Source: Polynucleobacter sp. MG-6-Vaara-E2
GTDB lineage: Bacteria > Pseudomonadota > Gammaproteobacteria > Burkholderiales > Burkholderiaceae
Reading direction: 5' to 3'
Length of the DNA stretch: 64,000 nucleotides
Assembly (NCBI RefSeq): GCF_018687695.1
Contig: NZ_CP061303.1
Coordinates: 1,381,847 to 1,445,846 of the forward strand
Position 1 is the stretch's first letter. Every line of letters starts with the position of its first letter. The notes under the pieces were generated by a model that saw only the letters and a list, made by a program, of their open reading frames with translations, did no database searches and was not told where the DNA came from. A program made the translations under genes and the position numbers. This document shows positions 51,492 to 61,054 of the stretch, piece after piece.

Positions 51492-51938
51492 ATGAAGAAA
51501 TCCAAACTGATATTTTGTCTACTCGGATTATTTTTTCCGGGCACTGGGTTAAATTGCTTTTACTTGCAGGGCGTTAAATCCTTCTGGGGATGGACACAAT
51601 TTTTTGCTCTCTTTGGAGGCTTTGTTGGCTGGGGTTTACTTAAAGATGCGCACTTTATTTCCGGCCCAGGCTGGGTGCTTCTGACCTTTGGCTTTATTGC
51701 CATAGAAGCAAGTTGGCTCACTACGATTACCTTTGGTCTGCGCCCAGATGAAAAATGGGATGCTCAATTTAATCCTGGCATTGCAGAGCATGAACGCAGC
51801 CAATCAGGTTGGCTTGTGGTCCTAACTGTGATCTTTTCACTCGTGCTTGGGGCAGGCGTCATGATGACATTCTTAGCGATCGCTTTTGAGCAATTCTTTA
51901 TTTCGCAGCTCCAAGAAGCCAGAAAGCTATCCCAGTAA
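51492..51938 (+). CDS. Small multi-TM membrane protein
   Basis: 148 residues with about four TM helices (about 5-25, 33-50, 58-80, 105-130). The N-terminal FCLLGLFFPGTGLNCFYLQG resembles TM2-type short membrane domains but no defining motif was confirmed. Function unknown. It probably shares a transcript with the META-domain lipoprotein. Confidence 0.65.
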   Translation: MKKSKLIFCLLGLFFPGTGLNCFYLQGVKSFWGWTQFFALFGGFVGWGLLKDAHFISGPGWVLLTFGFIAIEASWLTTITFGLRPDEKWDAQFNPGIAEHERSQSGWLVVLTVIFSLVLGAGVMMTFLAIAFEQFFISQLQEARKLSQ

Positions 51939-51952
51939 CGGCGGATAGCTTT
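51923..51952. terminator. Perfect 10-bp hairpin over the 3' end of the small membrane gene
   Basis: AAAGCTATCC (51923-51932) pairs perfectly with GGATAGCTTT (51943-51952). The loop includes the TAA stop codon. It stands between convergent genes. A T-run is lacking, so a strong terminator is not certain. Confidence 0.5.
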
Positions 51953-51983
51953 GGCTTTGGCTTTGGCTCTGGCTCTGGCTTTG
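51948..51983. repeat. GCTYTG hexanucleotide repeat, six copies
   Basis: Six contiguous units: GCTTTG three times, GCTCTG twice, GCTTTG once, directly after the stop at 51938. It lies in a non-coding gap and overlaps the right arm of the hairpin. Slippage here would not alter a protein. Confidence 0.8.
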
Positions 51984-52014
51984 AATTTCTAAAACCTCAT
52001 TAAAGATTAGTGCT

Positions 52015-53802
52015 TTAGAACTGCTCCACCTCTAATGCGTTGGTAGAGTAACCACCCTCAATAATTGAAGTAGCTAAAGCCCCAGATTGTGGCAATAAGT
52101 TTTCCGCAAAGAAACGAGCCGTTGCAATCTTAGTATTGTAGAAAGCAGAATCAGTATCGCGTAAACGTTCGGCAGCTAATAAGCTACGCGCCATTTGCCA
52201 GCCCCCTAATACCAAGCCGGACAAACGGAGATAGGCAAAACTACCTGCGTAGACAGCTTTCGTCTCTGTTTTTGCGTTCGCCAAGATGTAAGCAACTGCC
52301 TCATCAAATGCCGCGCGCCCAGCAGTTAACTGCTTTAGCACCGCTTTAGCATCAGCACTGCCACTGGCAGCAAGTTCTTTTTCTGTTTCAGCAATTCTTT
52401 GTGACAGTACTTTTGCAGTAGCACCGCCATCGCGGACAGTTTTTCTACCAACTAGATCATTTGCCTGAATTGCAGTTGTACCTTCATAGATCGTCAAAAT
52501 GCGTGCATCACGATAGTGTTGAGCCGCACCAGTCTCTTCAATAAAGCCCATACCACCGTGAACTTGCACACCTAAGCTAGCAACTTCAATTGACATCTCG
52601 GTGGAGAAACCCTTAACGATCGGTACTAAAAATTCATAAACAGATTGATTTGCTTTACGAACCGACTCATCCGGTGAAGCATGTTGCGCATCATAGGCAG
52701 CAGCAGCGTAGTATGCCAAGGCACGGGATGCCTCTACGTAAGAGCGCATTGTCATTAACATCCGCTTCACATCTGGCTGATGAATGATGGCTACAGGACC
52801 AGCAGAACCAGCAAGATCACGACTTTGCACACGATCTTTGGCGTACTGCACTGCCTTTTGATAAGCGCGCTCTGCCACAGCAATACCCTGCATACCGACA
52901 GCAAATCGTGCGGCATTCATCATGACAAACATATATTCCAGGCCACGATTTTCTTCGCCAACCAAATAACCTATCGCACCACCGTGATCGCCAAACTGCA
53001 ATACAGCAGTTGGGCTAGCCTTAATGCCTAGCTTATGTTCAATCGATACACAATGAACATCATTACGCTCACCTAATGAGCCATCAGCATTGACTAAGAA
53101 CTTCGGCACTACGAATAAAGAGATTCCTTTAACTCCTTCTGGCGCATCTGGTGTCCTAGCCAAAACTAAATGCACAATATTCTTGGCCATATCGTGTTCA
53201 CCATAGGTGATATAGATCTTGGTGCCAAATATTTTGTAAGTGCCATCACCTTGAGGCACAGCCTTAGAGCGCACCATAGATAAATCAGAACCCGCTTGTG
53301 GCTCAGTGAGACACATGGAGCCAGTCCACTCACCAGAAATCATGCTCGGCACAAATTGCTCTTGAAGCTCTGGGCTCGCTGCAGTCAAGAGCGCCTCAAT
53401 TGCACCATCAGTCAGCATTGGGCACAAAGCAAAAGACAGGCTTGCAGAGTGAACCATTTCAAAGCAAGCTGTTGCAATCAGTTTTGGTAGACCTTGTCCA
53501 CCAAACTCTGCAGGGTGAATCACGCCCTGCCAGCCTGCAGAAGCAAATTGTTCAAATGCTTCTTTAAAGCCAGGGGTAGTTGTCACTACACCATCTTTTA
53601 ATGAGCTCGGCTTTTGATCGCCAGTCCAATTGAGTGGCGCCACAACATCTTGATTAAACTTTGCCGACTCCTCTAAGATTGCTGGGGCCAAATCAACATC
53701 TGCACCAGCATCCGCATAAGATGGATAGGCCACCACATCAGATAGCCCCGCTAGCTCGTTCATCACAAATAACATGTCTTTAACGGGGGCTACGTATGGC
53801 AT
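52015..53802 (-). CDS. Acyl-CoA dehydrogenase (long form, DmdC/FadE-like)
   Basis: 595 residues, the long acyl-CoA dehydrogenase type with an extra C-terminal domain. Motifs: MCLTEPQAGSDLSMVRSKAV, FGTKIYITYGEHD, GIKASPTAVLQFGD, VHGGMGFIEETGAAQHYRDA and RILTIYEGTTAIQANDLVGR (catalytic Glu region). It oxidises an acyl-CoA to the enoyl-CoA and passes electrons to ETF, encoded immediately upstream in the transcription direction. Similar in size to 3-methylmercaptopropionyl-CoA dehydrogenases, but the substrate cannot be told from sequence alone. Confidence 0.93.
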   Translation of the reverse strand: MPYVAPVKDMLFVMNELAGLSDVVAYPSYADAGADVDLAPAILEESAKFNQDVVAPLNWTGDQKPSSLKDGVVTTTPGFKEAFEQFASAGWQGVIHPAEFGGQGLPKLIATACFEMVHSASLSFALCPMLTDGAIEALLTAASPELQEQFVPSMISGEWTGSMCLTEPQAGSDLSMVRSKAVPQGDGTYKIFGTKIYITYGEHDMAKNIVHLVLARTPDAPEGVKGISLFVVPKFLVNADGSLGERNDVHCVSIEHKLGIKASPTAVLQFGDHGGAIGYLVGEENRGLEYMFVMMNAARFAVGMQGIAVAERAYQKAVQYAKDRVQSRDLAGSAGPVAIIHQPDVKRMLMTMRSYVEASRALAYYAAAAYDAQHASPDESVRKANQSVYEFLVPIVKGFSTEMSIEVASLGVQVHGGMGFIEETGAAQHYRDARILTIYEGTTAIQANDLVGRKTVRDGGATAKVLSQRIAETEKELAASGSADAKAVLKQLTAGRAAFDEAVAYILANAKTETKAVYAGSFAYLRLSGLVLGGWQMARSLLAAERLRDTDSAFYNTKIATARFFAENLLPQSGALATSIIEGGYSTNALEVEQF

Positions 53803-53841
53803 TACAACTCCTATGAATTCAAATCGATGGACTGTTGAAAG

Positions 53842-54777
53842 TTACGAGAGTGCTTTCGTTAGTTCTGGTACGGCAGTAAAGAGGTCTGCAACCAAACCAT
53901 AATCTGCCACACCAAAAATAGGTGCTTCTGGGTCTTTATTGATTGCTACGATGACCTTGGAGTCCTTCATACCTGCCAAGTGCTGAATCGCACCAGAGAT
54001 ACCAACAGCAACGTAAAGCTGTGGAGCTACGATCTTGCCAGTTTGACCTACTTGATAGTCATTCGGAACATAACCAGCATCGACTGCAGCACGTGAAGCA
54101 CCTAAGGCAGCGCCCAACTTATCGGCCAAAGGTACAACCAATTCTTGGTACTTTTCACCTGAACCTAAACCACGGCCACCAGAGACGATGATCTTGGCTG
54201 CAGTGAGTTCTGGACGATCTGACTTAGTGAGTTCACGACCGACGAAAGAAGATTTTCCAGCGCTGTCAGCCGCAGCTGCTTTCTCAACCGCAGCAGAACC
54301 GCCAGTACCCGCAACAGGATCAAAGCCCGTTGTACGAACGGTGATGATCTTTATAGGATCGCTAGACTGAACAGTAGCGATTGCATTACCTGCATAGATT
54401 GGACGCTCAAAAGTATCAGCGCTTACCACTTTGGTAATGTCAGATAGCTGAGCAACATCCAATTTAGCGGCAACGCGCGGCAAGACATTCTTACCAGATG
54501 CTGTTGCAGGAGCAAGAATATGACTATAGCCACTAGCCAGAGAAAGAATCTGCGCTGCTAAAGGCTCCGCTAGTTGATCAGCAAGATTTGCTGCATCAAT
54601 TTGAATGACTTTGCGTACACCAGTAATTTGTGATGCGGAGGCAGCGGCTGCATCAGCACCGCTACCGGCCACTAATACATCCACCTCTGGAGAACATTGC
54701 AGGGCTGCAGCAACTGCATTCAAGGTTGCCGCTTTTAAGGATTGATTGTCGTGTTCAGCAATAACAAGAGCAGCCAT
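53842..54777 (-). CDS. etfA: Electron transfer flavoprotein subunit alpha
   Basis: 311 residues. The C-terminal FAD-binding signature is visible: LGASRAAVDAGYVPNDYQVG, QTGKIVAPQLYVAVGISGAI, QHLAGMKDSKVIVAINKDPE. It starts one base after the etfB stop. The ETF heterodimer carries electrons from acyl-CoA dehydrogenases to the quinone pool. Confidence 0.97.
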   Translation of the reverse strand: MAALVIAEHDNQSLKAATLNAVAAALQCSPEVDVLVAGSGADAAAASASQITGVRKVIQIDAANLADQLAEPLAAQILSLASGYSHILAPATASGKNVLPRVAAKLDVAQLSDITKVVSADTFERPIYAGNAIATVQSSDPIKIITVRTTGFDPVAGTGGSAAVEKAAAADSAGKSSFVGRELTKSDRPELTAAKIIVSGGRGLGSGEKYQELVVPLADKLGAALGASRAAVDAGYVPNDYQVGQTGKIVAPQLYVAVGISGAIQHLAGMKDSKVIVAINKDPEAPIFGVADYGLVADLFTAVPELTKALS

Positions 54778-55527
54778 TTAGATCACCTTCGCTTCATTTT
54801 TGAGTTTTTCAACAAGAGCGGCTACATCAGCAACCATCACACCTGCGCTACGCTTCGGCGGCTCTTCTACTTTGAGAGTTTTTAGACGCGGGGCAATATC
54901 GATACCCAAGTCCTCAGGCTTGACGATATCAATCGTCTTTTTCTTCGCCTTCATGATATTCGGCAAGGTCACATACCGCGGCTCATTGAGACGTAAGTCA
55001 GTCGTAATGACTACTGGTAATGTTAAAGCGATTGTTTCCAGTCCGCCATCAACTTCACGAGTCACTGTTGCCTTACCATCAGCGATTAACACCTTAGATG
55101 CGAAGGTGGCCTGTGGAATATCCAAGAGACTTGCCAACATCTGACCAGTTTGATTGCTGTCGTCATCAATTGCCTGTTTACCAAGAATGATGATTTGCGC
55201 TTGCTCTTTCTCAGAGAGGGCTTTGAGAATCTTCGCAACAGCTAAAGGTTGCAAATCAGTATCAGTCTCTACCAAGACTGCGCGGTCTGCACCAATCGCC
55301 AAGGCAGTACGCAAGGTTTCTTGACACTGAGTAACGCCTGCAGTGACAACAACAACTTCAGTAGCGACACCAGCTTCTTTAAGGCGAACCGCCTCTTCAA
55401 CGGCGATCTCATCAAAAGGATTCATACTCATTTTGACGTTAGCAATATCGACGCCAGAGTTATCTGACTTCACTCGAACTTTGACGTTGTAATCAACAAC
55501 GCGCTTAACCGCAACTAAGATCTTCAT
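54778..55527 (-). CDS. etfB: Electron transfer flavoprotein subunit beta
   Basis: 249 residues. ETF-beta pattern MKILVAVKRVVDYNVKVRVK, MNPFDEIAVEEAVRLKEAG, IILGKQAIDDDSNQTGQMLA. Forms the first gene of etfB-etfA-acyl-CoA dehydrogenase. Confidence 0.97.
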   Translation of the reverse strand: MKILVAVKRVVDYNVKVRVKSDNSGVDIANVKMSMNPFDEIAVEEAVRLKEAGVATEVVVVTAGVTQCQETLRTALAIGADRAVLVETDTDLQPLAVAKILKALSEKEQAQIIILGKQAIDDDSNQTGQMLASLLDIPQATFASKVLIADGKATVTREVDGGLETIALTLPVVITTDLRLNEPRYVTLPNIMKAKKKTIDIVKPEDLGIDIAPRLKTLKVEEPPKRSAGVMVADVAALVEKLKNEAKVI

Positions 55528-55613
55528 CTGACTTTCACAATCCTCAAACTCTACAAATACGATTTTTATTGAAAAACTTGGGTAATCTTTATTTTACCGC
55601 CCCAAGTGTTTAC

Positions 55614-57266
55614 CTAGACATCAATAGCGGATGCTGATCCTGCCTGCTTGCGCAGCTCAAACTTCTGAATTTTTCCCGTAGAAGTCTTTGGCAGCTCGCA
55701 AAACACAATCGCTCTAGGCACTTTGAAACCTGCGAGATGCTGCTTACAGTGGGCAATAATGTCTGCCGGCGTTACGTCCATACCAGGCTTAATCTCTAGG
55801 AATGCGCATGGGGTCTCGCCCCACTTTGGATCAGGCTTAGCCACTACTGCAGCAGCAATCACGGCTGGATGACGATAGAGAACATCCTCCACTTCCACTG
55901 AGGAGATATTTTCACCGCCAGAGATAATGATGTCCTTACTGCGATCTTTCATCTTCACATAACCGTCTGGGTTCATGACCGCTAAATCCCCAGAATGGAA
56001 CCAGCCACCCTCAAAAGCTTCCTTGGTAGCCTTCTCGTTCTTAAGGTAACCCTTCATGGCAATATTGCCCTTGAACATAATCTCGCCCATGGTTTCTCCA
56101 TCTGCGGGAACAGGCTTCATAGTTTCAGGATCCAGCACTGCAATGGCTTGCTGCATGTGATAGCGCACACCTTGACGCGCATTCAAACGAGCGCGCTCGC
56201 CGATATCCACATCATTCCATTCATCCTGTTTTACACAGACAGCAGCAGGGCCATAGACTTCAGTTAAACCATAAACATGGGTTAAATCAAAGCCCAGTTT
56301 CTCCATGCCCTCAATAATCGAAGCAGGAGGCGCAGCTCCTGCGATTAAGCCTTTGACACCTGCTGGTACGCCAGCCTTAAGTTCATCAGGAGCATTCACT
56401 AAAAGGTTATGCACAATTGGCGCTGCACAATAGTGAGTCACACCATGCTCTTTAATAGCGGCAAAAATATGCTGCGCATCAACCCGACGCAAGCAAACGT
56501 TCACGCCAGCACGTGCTGCTATGGTCCACGGGAAACACCAACCATTGCAATGGAACATCGGCAAAGTCCAAAGATATACAGGATGTTTGTTGATATCCCA
56601 ATCTAGTACGTTAGAGACAGCATTAATTGCGGCGCCACGATGGTGGTACACCACGCCCTTAGGATTACCAGTAGTACCAGAGGTGTAGTTCAAACAAATT
56701 GCTTGCCACTCATCTGCTGGGACTTGCCATGCAAAGTTGGGATCGCCTTCGGCTAGTAATTGCTCATAAGTGAGTTTTCCTAACTTCTCACCAAGTACGT
56801 CATATTCTTTTTCTTCAACATCGATGACTAAAAAATCACGGCCTGAATCTTTCTTCGCGATCTCAAGCGCTTTCTTCATGACACCCGAGAACTCGGGATC
56901 CACAATCACGACTTTTGCCTCACCATGATTGAGCATGAAGGCAATTGACTCTGGATCCAAACGAGTATTTAAAGCATTCAAGACTGCACCAGCCATCGGA
57001 ATGCCAAAATGAGCCTCCACCATTGGGGGCGTATTGGGCAGCATCACAGCAACCGTATCGCCAAGGCCAATCCCGTGCTTTTGTAAAGCGCTTGCCAAGC
57101 GGCGGCAGCGCTCATAGGTCTGCGCCCAAGTTTGACGAAGCTTGCCATGAACTACCGCGATCTTCTTTGGGTAGATTTCTGCAGAGCGCTCTAAAAATAG
57201 AAGAGGAGTAATCGGAGTGAAGTTTGCAGGATTACGCTCTAGGCCTTGTTCATAAATATTTACCAT
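55614..57266 (-). CDS. Acyl-CoA synthetase (AMP-forming)
   Basis: 550 residues. ANL-family motifs: YTSGTTGNPKGVVYHHRG (P-loop), LTHVYGLTEVYGPAAVC (A5-type), GWFHSGDLAVMNPDGYVKMK, RSKDIIISGGENISSVEVED and catalytic PKTSTGKIQKFELR. It activates a fatty or short/medium acyl acid to the CoA thioester. Size and sequence resemble the medium-chain/DmdB-type group. It lies 86 bases upstream of etfB, on the same strand, so it may supply substrate for the dehydrogenase. Confidence 0.94.
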   Translation of the reverse strand: MVNIYEQGLERNPANFTPITPLLFLERSAEIYPKKIAVVHGKLRQTWAQTYERCRRLASALQKHGIGLGDTVAVMLPNTPPMVEAHFGIPMAGAVLNALNTRLDPESIAFMLNHGEAKVVIVDPEFSGVMKKALEIAKKDSGRDFLVIDVEEKEYDVLGEKLGKLTYEQLLAEGDPNFAWQVPADEWQAICLNYTSGTTGNPKGVVYHHRGAAINAVSNVLDWDINKHPVYLWTLPMFHCNGWCFPWTIAARAGVNVCLRRVDAQHIFAAIKEHGVTHYCAAPIVHNLLVNAPDELKAGVPAGVKGLIAGAAPPASIIEGMEKLGFDLTHVYGLTEVYGPAAVCVKQDEWNDVDIGERARLNARQGVRYHMQQAIAVLDPETMKPVPADGETMGEIMFKGNIAMKGYLKNEKATKEAFEGGWFHSGDLAVMNPDGYVKMKDRSKDIIISGGENISSVEVEDVLYRHPAVIAAAVVAKPDPKWGETPCAFLEIKPGMDVTPADIIAHCKQHLAGFKVPRAIVFCELPKTSTGKIQKFELRKQAGSASAIDV

Positions 57267-57308
57267 CTTTTACTTTCAATAACAGTTTTACTTTAATCTT
57301 TTGATGCT

Positions 57309-58229
57309 TTAAATGTCAGCTAAAGCTTTAACGTGAGCAACCACACTGCGACCCAATGCAGATAAGTTATAGCCACCTTCTAGGCAGCTTACGATCCGAT
57401 TGTTTGCATACTGATGTGCAATCTCTTTCAAGCGCTTAGTAATCCAGACATAGTCATCCTCAACTAGGCCCATTTGGCCAAGATCATCTTCGCGATGCGC
57501 GTCAAAGCCAGCAGAAATAATAATGAGCTGTGGTTCAAAGTTTCGTAGCGCTGGTAACCACTGTTCCTCGACAATCGATCGCACGACATCGCCACGCGTC
57601 GCCGCAGGCAGAGGCACATTGACCATGTTATTGGCGTGATCCAAGCCGCTGTAGGGATAAAACGGATGCTGAAAAAAACTGCACATCAGCACACTAGGGT
57701 CATTGAAAAATGCTGCCTCAGTACCGTTACCATGATGCACATCAAAATCAATAATAGCTACGCGCTTTATGCCGTAGGTTTCCATGGCATAACGTGCAGC
57801 AATCGCAACGTTATCAAATAAACAAAATCCCATTGAGCGAGTTGGCTCTGCGTGATGTCCCGGAGGTCTTACAGCACAAAAGACATTTTCTACTTCACCC
57901 TTCATGACAGCATCAACACCTGCAATAGCAGCACCAGCGGCACGCAAAGATGCCTGCCAGGTGTGGGGGTTCATAATCGTATCGCCATCAAGCATGGCAT
58001 ATCCACTTTGAGGGGCTTGCTCTTTGACAAATGCAATGTGATCGGGGCTATGAACTAGCTCTAGCTGGTCTTCACTCGCCAAAGGAGCATCTAAGTGATG
58101 CAAAAAACGATCAACCCCACTGCGAATCATTTGATCGTTAATCGCTTGGATCCGTTCAGGACACTCTGGATGATGACTTCCCATCTCATGTTTTAGAAAA
58201 TCTGGGTGGGTTATGTATCCTGTTGTCAT
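57309..58229 (-). CDS. Histone deacetylase-family protein (acetylpolyamine amidohydrolase-like)
   Basis: 306 residues. HDAC-fold motifs with zinc ligands and catalytic His pair: RPPGHHAEPTRSMGFCLFDN, VAIIDFDVHHGNGTEAAFFN, IISAGFDAHREDDLGQMGL and CLEGGYNLSALGRSV. Bacterial members deacetylate polyamines or other small amides or proteins. Substrate unknown. Gap of 42 bases to the synthetase gene; same strand. Confidence 0.94.
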   Translation of the reverse strand: MTTGYITHPDFLKHEMGSHHPECPERIQAINDQMIRSGVDRFLHHLDAPLASEDQLELVHSPDHIAFVKEQAPQSGYAMLDGDTIMNPHTWQASLRAAGAAIAGVDAVMKGEVENVFCAVRPPGHHAEPTRSMGFCLFDNVAIAARYAMETYGIKRVAIIDFDVHHGNGTEAAFFNDPSVLMCSFFQHPFYPYSGLDHANNMVNVPLPAATRGDVVRSIVEEQWLPALRNFEPQLIIISAGFDAHREDDLGQMGLVEDDYVWITKRLKEIAHQYANNRIVSCLEGGYNLSALGRSVVAHVKALADI

Positions 58230-58312
58230 CAGCTGTAATCCTTAATAGCAAAACTATATTTTTTATAATCTAATGAATTGTGCTTAATACTCAAAAATCC
58301 TGGTCCTTGCGC

Positions 58313-59593
58313 ATGAAATTTCATATCTCATGCCTACTTCTCACGCTTGTTCTTAGCGCCTGCTCAAACGCCCCTATTCAACAGGGCGATACCCAACAAT
58401 CCATCGTAAACCAAGCTGATGATGCGGCCACTGAGGCACGTTATAGTCAAAGCCTGCGTGCTTTATTGATCCAAGTCTCACAAACCTATGAAATCCCTCT
58501 TCAGAGCCTAGAAAACGACTTCCTAGATGCTAAAACGATTCCGCCGATACGCAAATTGGTATTACCCCCAGCGGGCGCTTTTAAGAAAAATTGGCTTGCA
58601 TATCGCAAGCGCTTCATTGAGCCCGTGCGTCTGAAGGCTGGAAAGGCATTTTGGGAAGAAAATCAAGCCTTTTTGAACCAAATAGAGCAAGAATCCGGTG
58701 TGCCTGCGCAGATTATTGTGGCCATTATTGGCATTGAGACAATATACGGTCGCCAGACCGGCAACTTCCGTGTGAAAGATGTTTTATCTACTTTAGCCTT
58801 TAGTTATCCAGATACTCCCAATAAGAGTGCCCGGGAACAACTATTCAAAGATCAACTTCAAGAACTCATTCTGATGTGTTGGACTGAAGCTGGTGGCAAG
58901 CTACCCGCAAAGCATAGCGCTCAAGGTCTTAACCCTGCTCGCTTCAATGCCTGTCTCAATCAAAATAGCTCATATGCGGGTGCTATTGGTTTGCCACAAT
59001 TTATGCCAAGTAGTATTCGTAGTTTTGCAGTCGATGGAGATGGTGATGGTCGTATCGACCTCAAACAAAACCCTAAGGATGCAATTGCTAGCGTAGCGAA
59101 CTTTATGAAAAGACATGGCTGGCAAACTGGCATGCCTATTTCTTTTCCAGTACAAGAAAATGCCATTACAGCAGCAAAGCAATTGGCTGACGGTGAACCG
59201 CAACTGAAATACACCGTTGCAGACCTCATCGAGAAAGGCATTCTCTTACCTGCGCAAGGAGACCTGCAGAATGGAGGAGTTGATCCTCAAAGTAAGGCGC
59301 TCATTGTAGATCTACCCTACCCCGATAAAGACGGTATCGATCAAGCACAGTACTTTGTCGGCTTAAATAACTTTCTAACAATTGTGCAATACAACCGTAG
59401 TTACTTCTATGCGCAAAGTGTTGCAGAGTTTGCAGAAGCACTTGGCTACAAAAATCAAAGCGTTGTACCTTTTGATACCACTAAAAAGTCTGCAAGCACT
59501 AAGGGTGGCTCAGAGAAGTCAAAAGTAAAAGGTGCTAAAAAATCTAGCGCTAAGAAAAAACCGAAATCAAATTCATTGCAGAGTGCGGGTTAG
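58313..59593 (+). CDS. mltB: Membrane-bound lytic murein transglycosylase B
   Basis: About 426 residues from ATG 58313; a GTG at 58280 would add 11. The lipoprotein signal CLLLTLVLSACSN puts the lipid Cys in LSAC. Catalytic region: IVAIIGIETIYGRQTGNFRV with the catalytic Glu, and CLNQNSSYAGAIGLPQFMPS. A Lys/Ser-rich C-terminal tail (KSKVKGAKKSSAKKKPKSN) follows. It cleaves peptidoglycan to 1,6-anhydro ends. Convergent with cysM, overlapping by four bases. Confidence 0.93.
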   Translation: MKFHISCLLLTLVLSACSNAPIQQGDTQQSIVNQADDAATEARYSQSLRALLIQVSQTYEIPLQSLENDFLDAKTIPPIRKLVLPPAGAFKKNWLAYRKRFIEPVRLKAGKAFWEENQAFLNQIEQESGVPAQIIVAIIGIETIYGRQTGNFRVKDVLSTLAFSYPDTPNKSAREQLFKDQLQELILMCWTEAGGKLPAKHSAQGLNPARFNACLNQNSSYAGAIGLPQFMPSSIRSFAVDGDGDGRIDLKQNPKDAIASVANFMKRHGWQTGMPISFPVQENAITAAKQLADGEPQLKYTVADLIEKGILLPAQGDLQNGGVDPQSKALIVDLPYPDKDGIDQAQYFVGLNNFLTIVQYNRSYFYAQSVAEFAEALGYKNQSVVPFDTTKKSASTKGGSEKSKVKGAKKSSAKKKPKSNSLQSAG

Positions 59594-60501
59594 GCTGGGA
59601 ACACGCCTGTAGATAAGTAGCGATCACCACGGTCGCATACTATGAAGACGATGGTGGCATTTTCTACCTGACGAGCAATACGCAAAGCCACTACTAGCGC
59701 ACCTCCCGCTGAAATACCGCAGAAGATTCCCTCTTCAACCGCCAAACGTCTGGCCATATCTTCAGCATCTGCTTGCGTTACGTACTCGATACGATCAACG
59801 CGATCGCCTTGATAAATCTTCGGCAAATACTCTGGCGCCCACTTTCGAATACCAGGAATTTGAGAACCCTCTTCGGGTTGCGCACCAATAATCTGAATCG
59901 CAGGATTCATCGACTTGAGATAAGTGGATACACCTGTGATTGTGCCAGTGGTACCCATTGCAGAGACAAAATGGGTAATCTGCCCATCGGTATCGCGCCA
60001 AATCTCCGGTCCAGTTGTTTCAATATGGGCTCTGGGATTATCTGGGTTAGCAAATTGATCTAATAATCTGCCACGACCTTCACGCTGCAGTTGCAAAGCA
60101 TAATCGCGGGCAAACTCCATACCACCTGTTGCAGCAGTCAGAATCAACTCTGCGCCATAAGCAGCCATACTCTGACGCCGTTCGATGCTTTGGTTCTCTG
60201 GCATGACCAAGATCATCTTGTAGCCCAACATGGCAGCAGTCATCGCTAAAGCAATTCCAGTATTGCCGCTGGTTGCCTCAATCAAGGTATCACCAGGTTT
60301 AATTTCGCCGCGCTCTTGTGCACGCATGATCATCGACAGCGCGGGTCGATCTTTGACCGACCCAGCTGGATTATTGCCCTCTAACTTACCCAAGATCACA
60401 TTATTGCGATTCTCGTTATCTAAACCGGGAATACGCTGTAGGCGTACTAATGGCGTATTGCCTACAGTTTGTGAAATTGTTAGGTAAGAAGGTTTGCTCA
60501 T
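59590..60501 (-). CDS. cysM: Cysteine synthase B
   Basis: 303 residues. PLP lysine in NPAGSVKDRPALSM, EATSGNTGIALAMTAAMLGY, FVSAMGTTGTITGVSTYL, and a conserved C-terminal EGIFCGISAGGALVVAL. It condenses O-acetylserine with sulfide or thiosulfate. CysM-type rather than CysK by the length and overall sequence. Confidence 0.95.
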   Translation of the reverse strand: MSKPSYLTISQTVGNTPLVRLQRIPGLDNENRNNVILGKLEGNNPAGSVKDRPALSMIMRAQERGEIKPGDTLIEATSGNTGIALAMTAAMLGYKMILVMPENQSIERRQSMAAYGAELILTAATGGMEFARDYALQLQREGRGRLLDQFANPDNPRAHIETTGPEIWRDTDGQITHFVSAMGTTGTITGVSTYLKSMNPAIQIIGAQPEEGSQIPGIRKWAPEYLPKIYQGDRVDRIEYVTQADAEDMARRLAVEEGIFCGISAGGALVVALRIARQVENATIVFIVCDRGDRYLSTGVFPA

Positions 60502-60542
60502 GTAATCATTTTAGCCATAAGCAATCCTATGCCCTAAAGGGT

Positions 60543-60968
60543 TTAATTTCGGCGATGTGGCGTCGTACGCTCTGGCTGATTACGATTACCACCCTGATTA
60601 CGCGAATTACGTCTAGAAGAGGCTCCACCTTCCTTCTTGGTGCGACCATTAGGCTCCCGAAAGGAGCTTGGTGCCTCTATTGTCAATCCGTTATCCACCA
60701 TTTTTTCAACCGATCTCATGCCAATACCACGCACGCGTTTCTGCAAATCATTGGCATCTTGAAAATGACCACCATCGGTACGTTCGGTGATGATGGTTTT
60801 TGCTTTTGATGGGCCGATTCCCTTAATACTCTCCAATTCGGTCTGGGTGGCTGTATTGACATTGATCGGTGAAGCATTCGCAAGCCCAAACGAAGCAATT
60901 GTGAGCATCGCTGAAGCTAATGCAGATCTCATAAAAGCGACACTTCTATTATTGAAATTTCTTGTCAT
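60543..60968 (-). CDS. ComEA-like helix-hairpin-helix protein
   Basis: 141 residues from the ATG at 60968, which has GGAG seven bases upstream; the longer open frame to 61097 lacks this. A signal sequence (SALASAMLTIASFGLANASP) precedes INVNTATQTELESIKGIGPS and AKTIITERTDGGHFQDANDL, a double HhH DNA-binding ComEA core. The tail is Arg/Asn/Gly-rich and probably disordered. ComEA-type proteins bind incoming DNA in the periplasm during transformation. Confidence 0.9.
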   Translation of the reverse strand: MTRNFNNRSVAFMRSALASAMLTIASFGLANASPINVNTATQTELESIKGIGPSKAKTIITERTDGGHFQDANDLQKRVRGIGMRSVEKMVDNGLTIEAPSSFREPNGRTKKEGGASSRRNSRNQGGNRNQPERTTPHRRN

Positions 60969-61054
60969 ATATTCTCCGTAGTAAATAAAAATCCACGAGC
61001 ACAAGGTGCGCGTGAATCGTTTACAACGAAGAATGAGGTTTTGAGTTGACCGCC

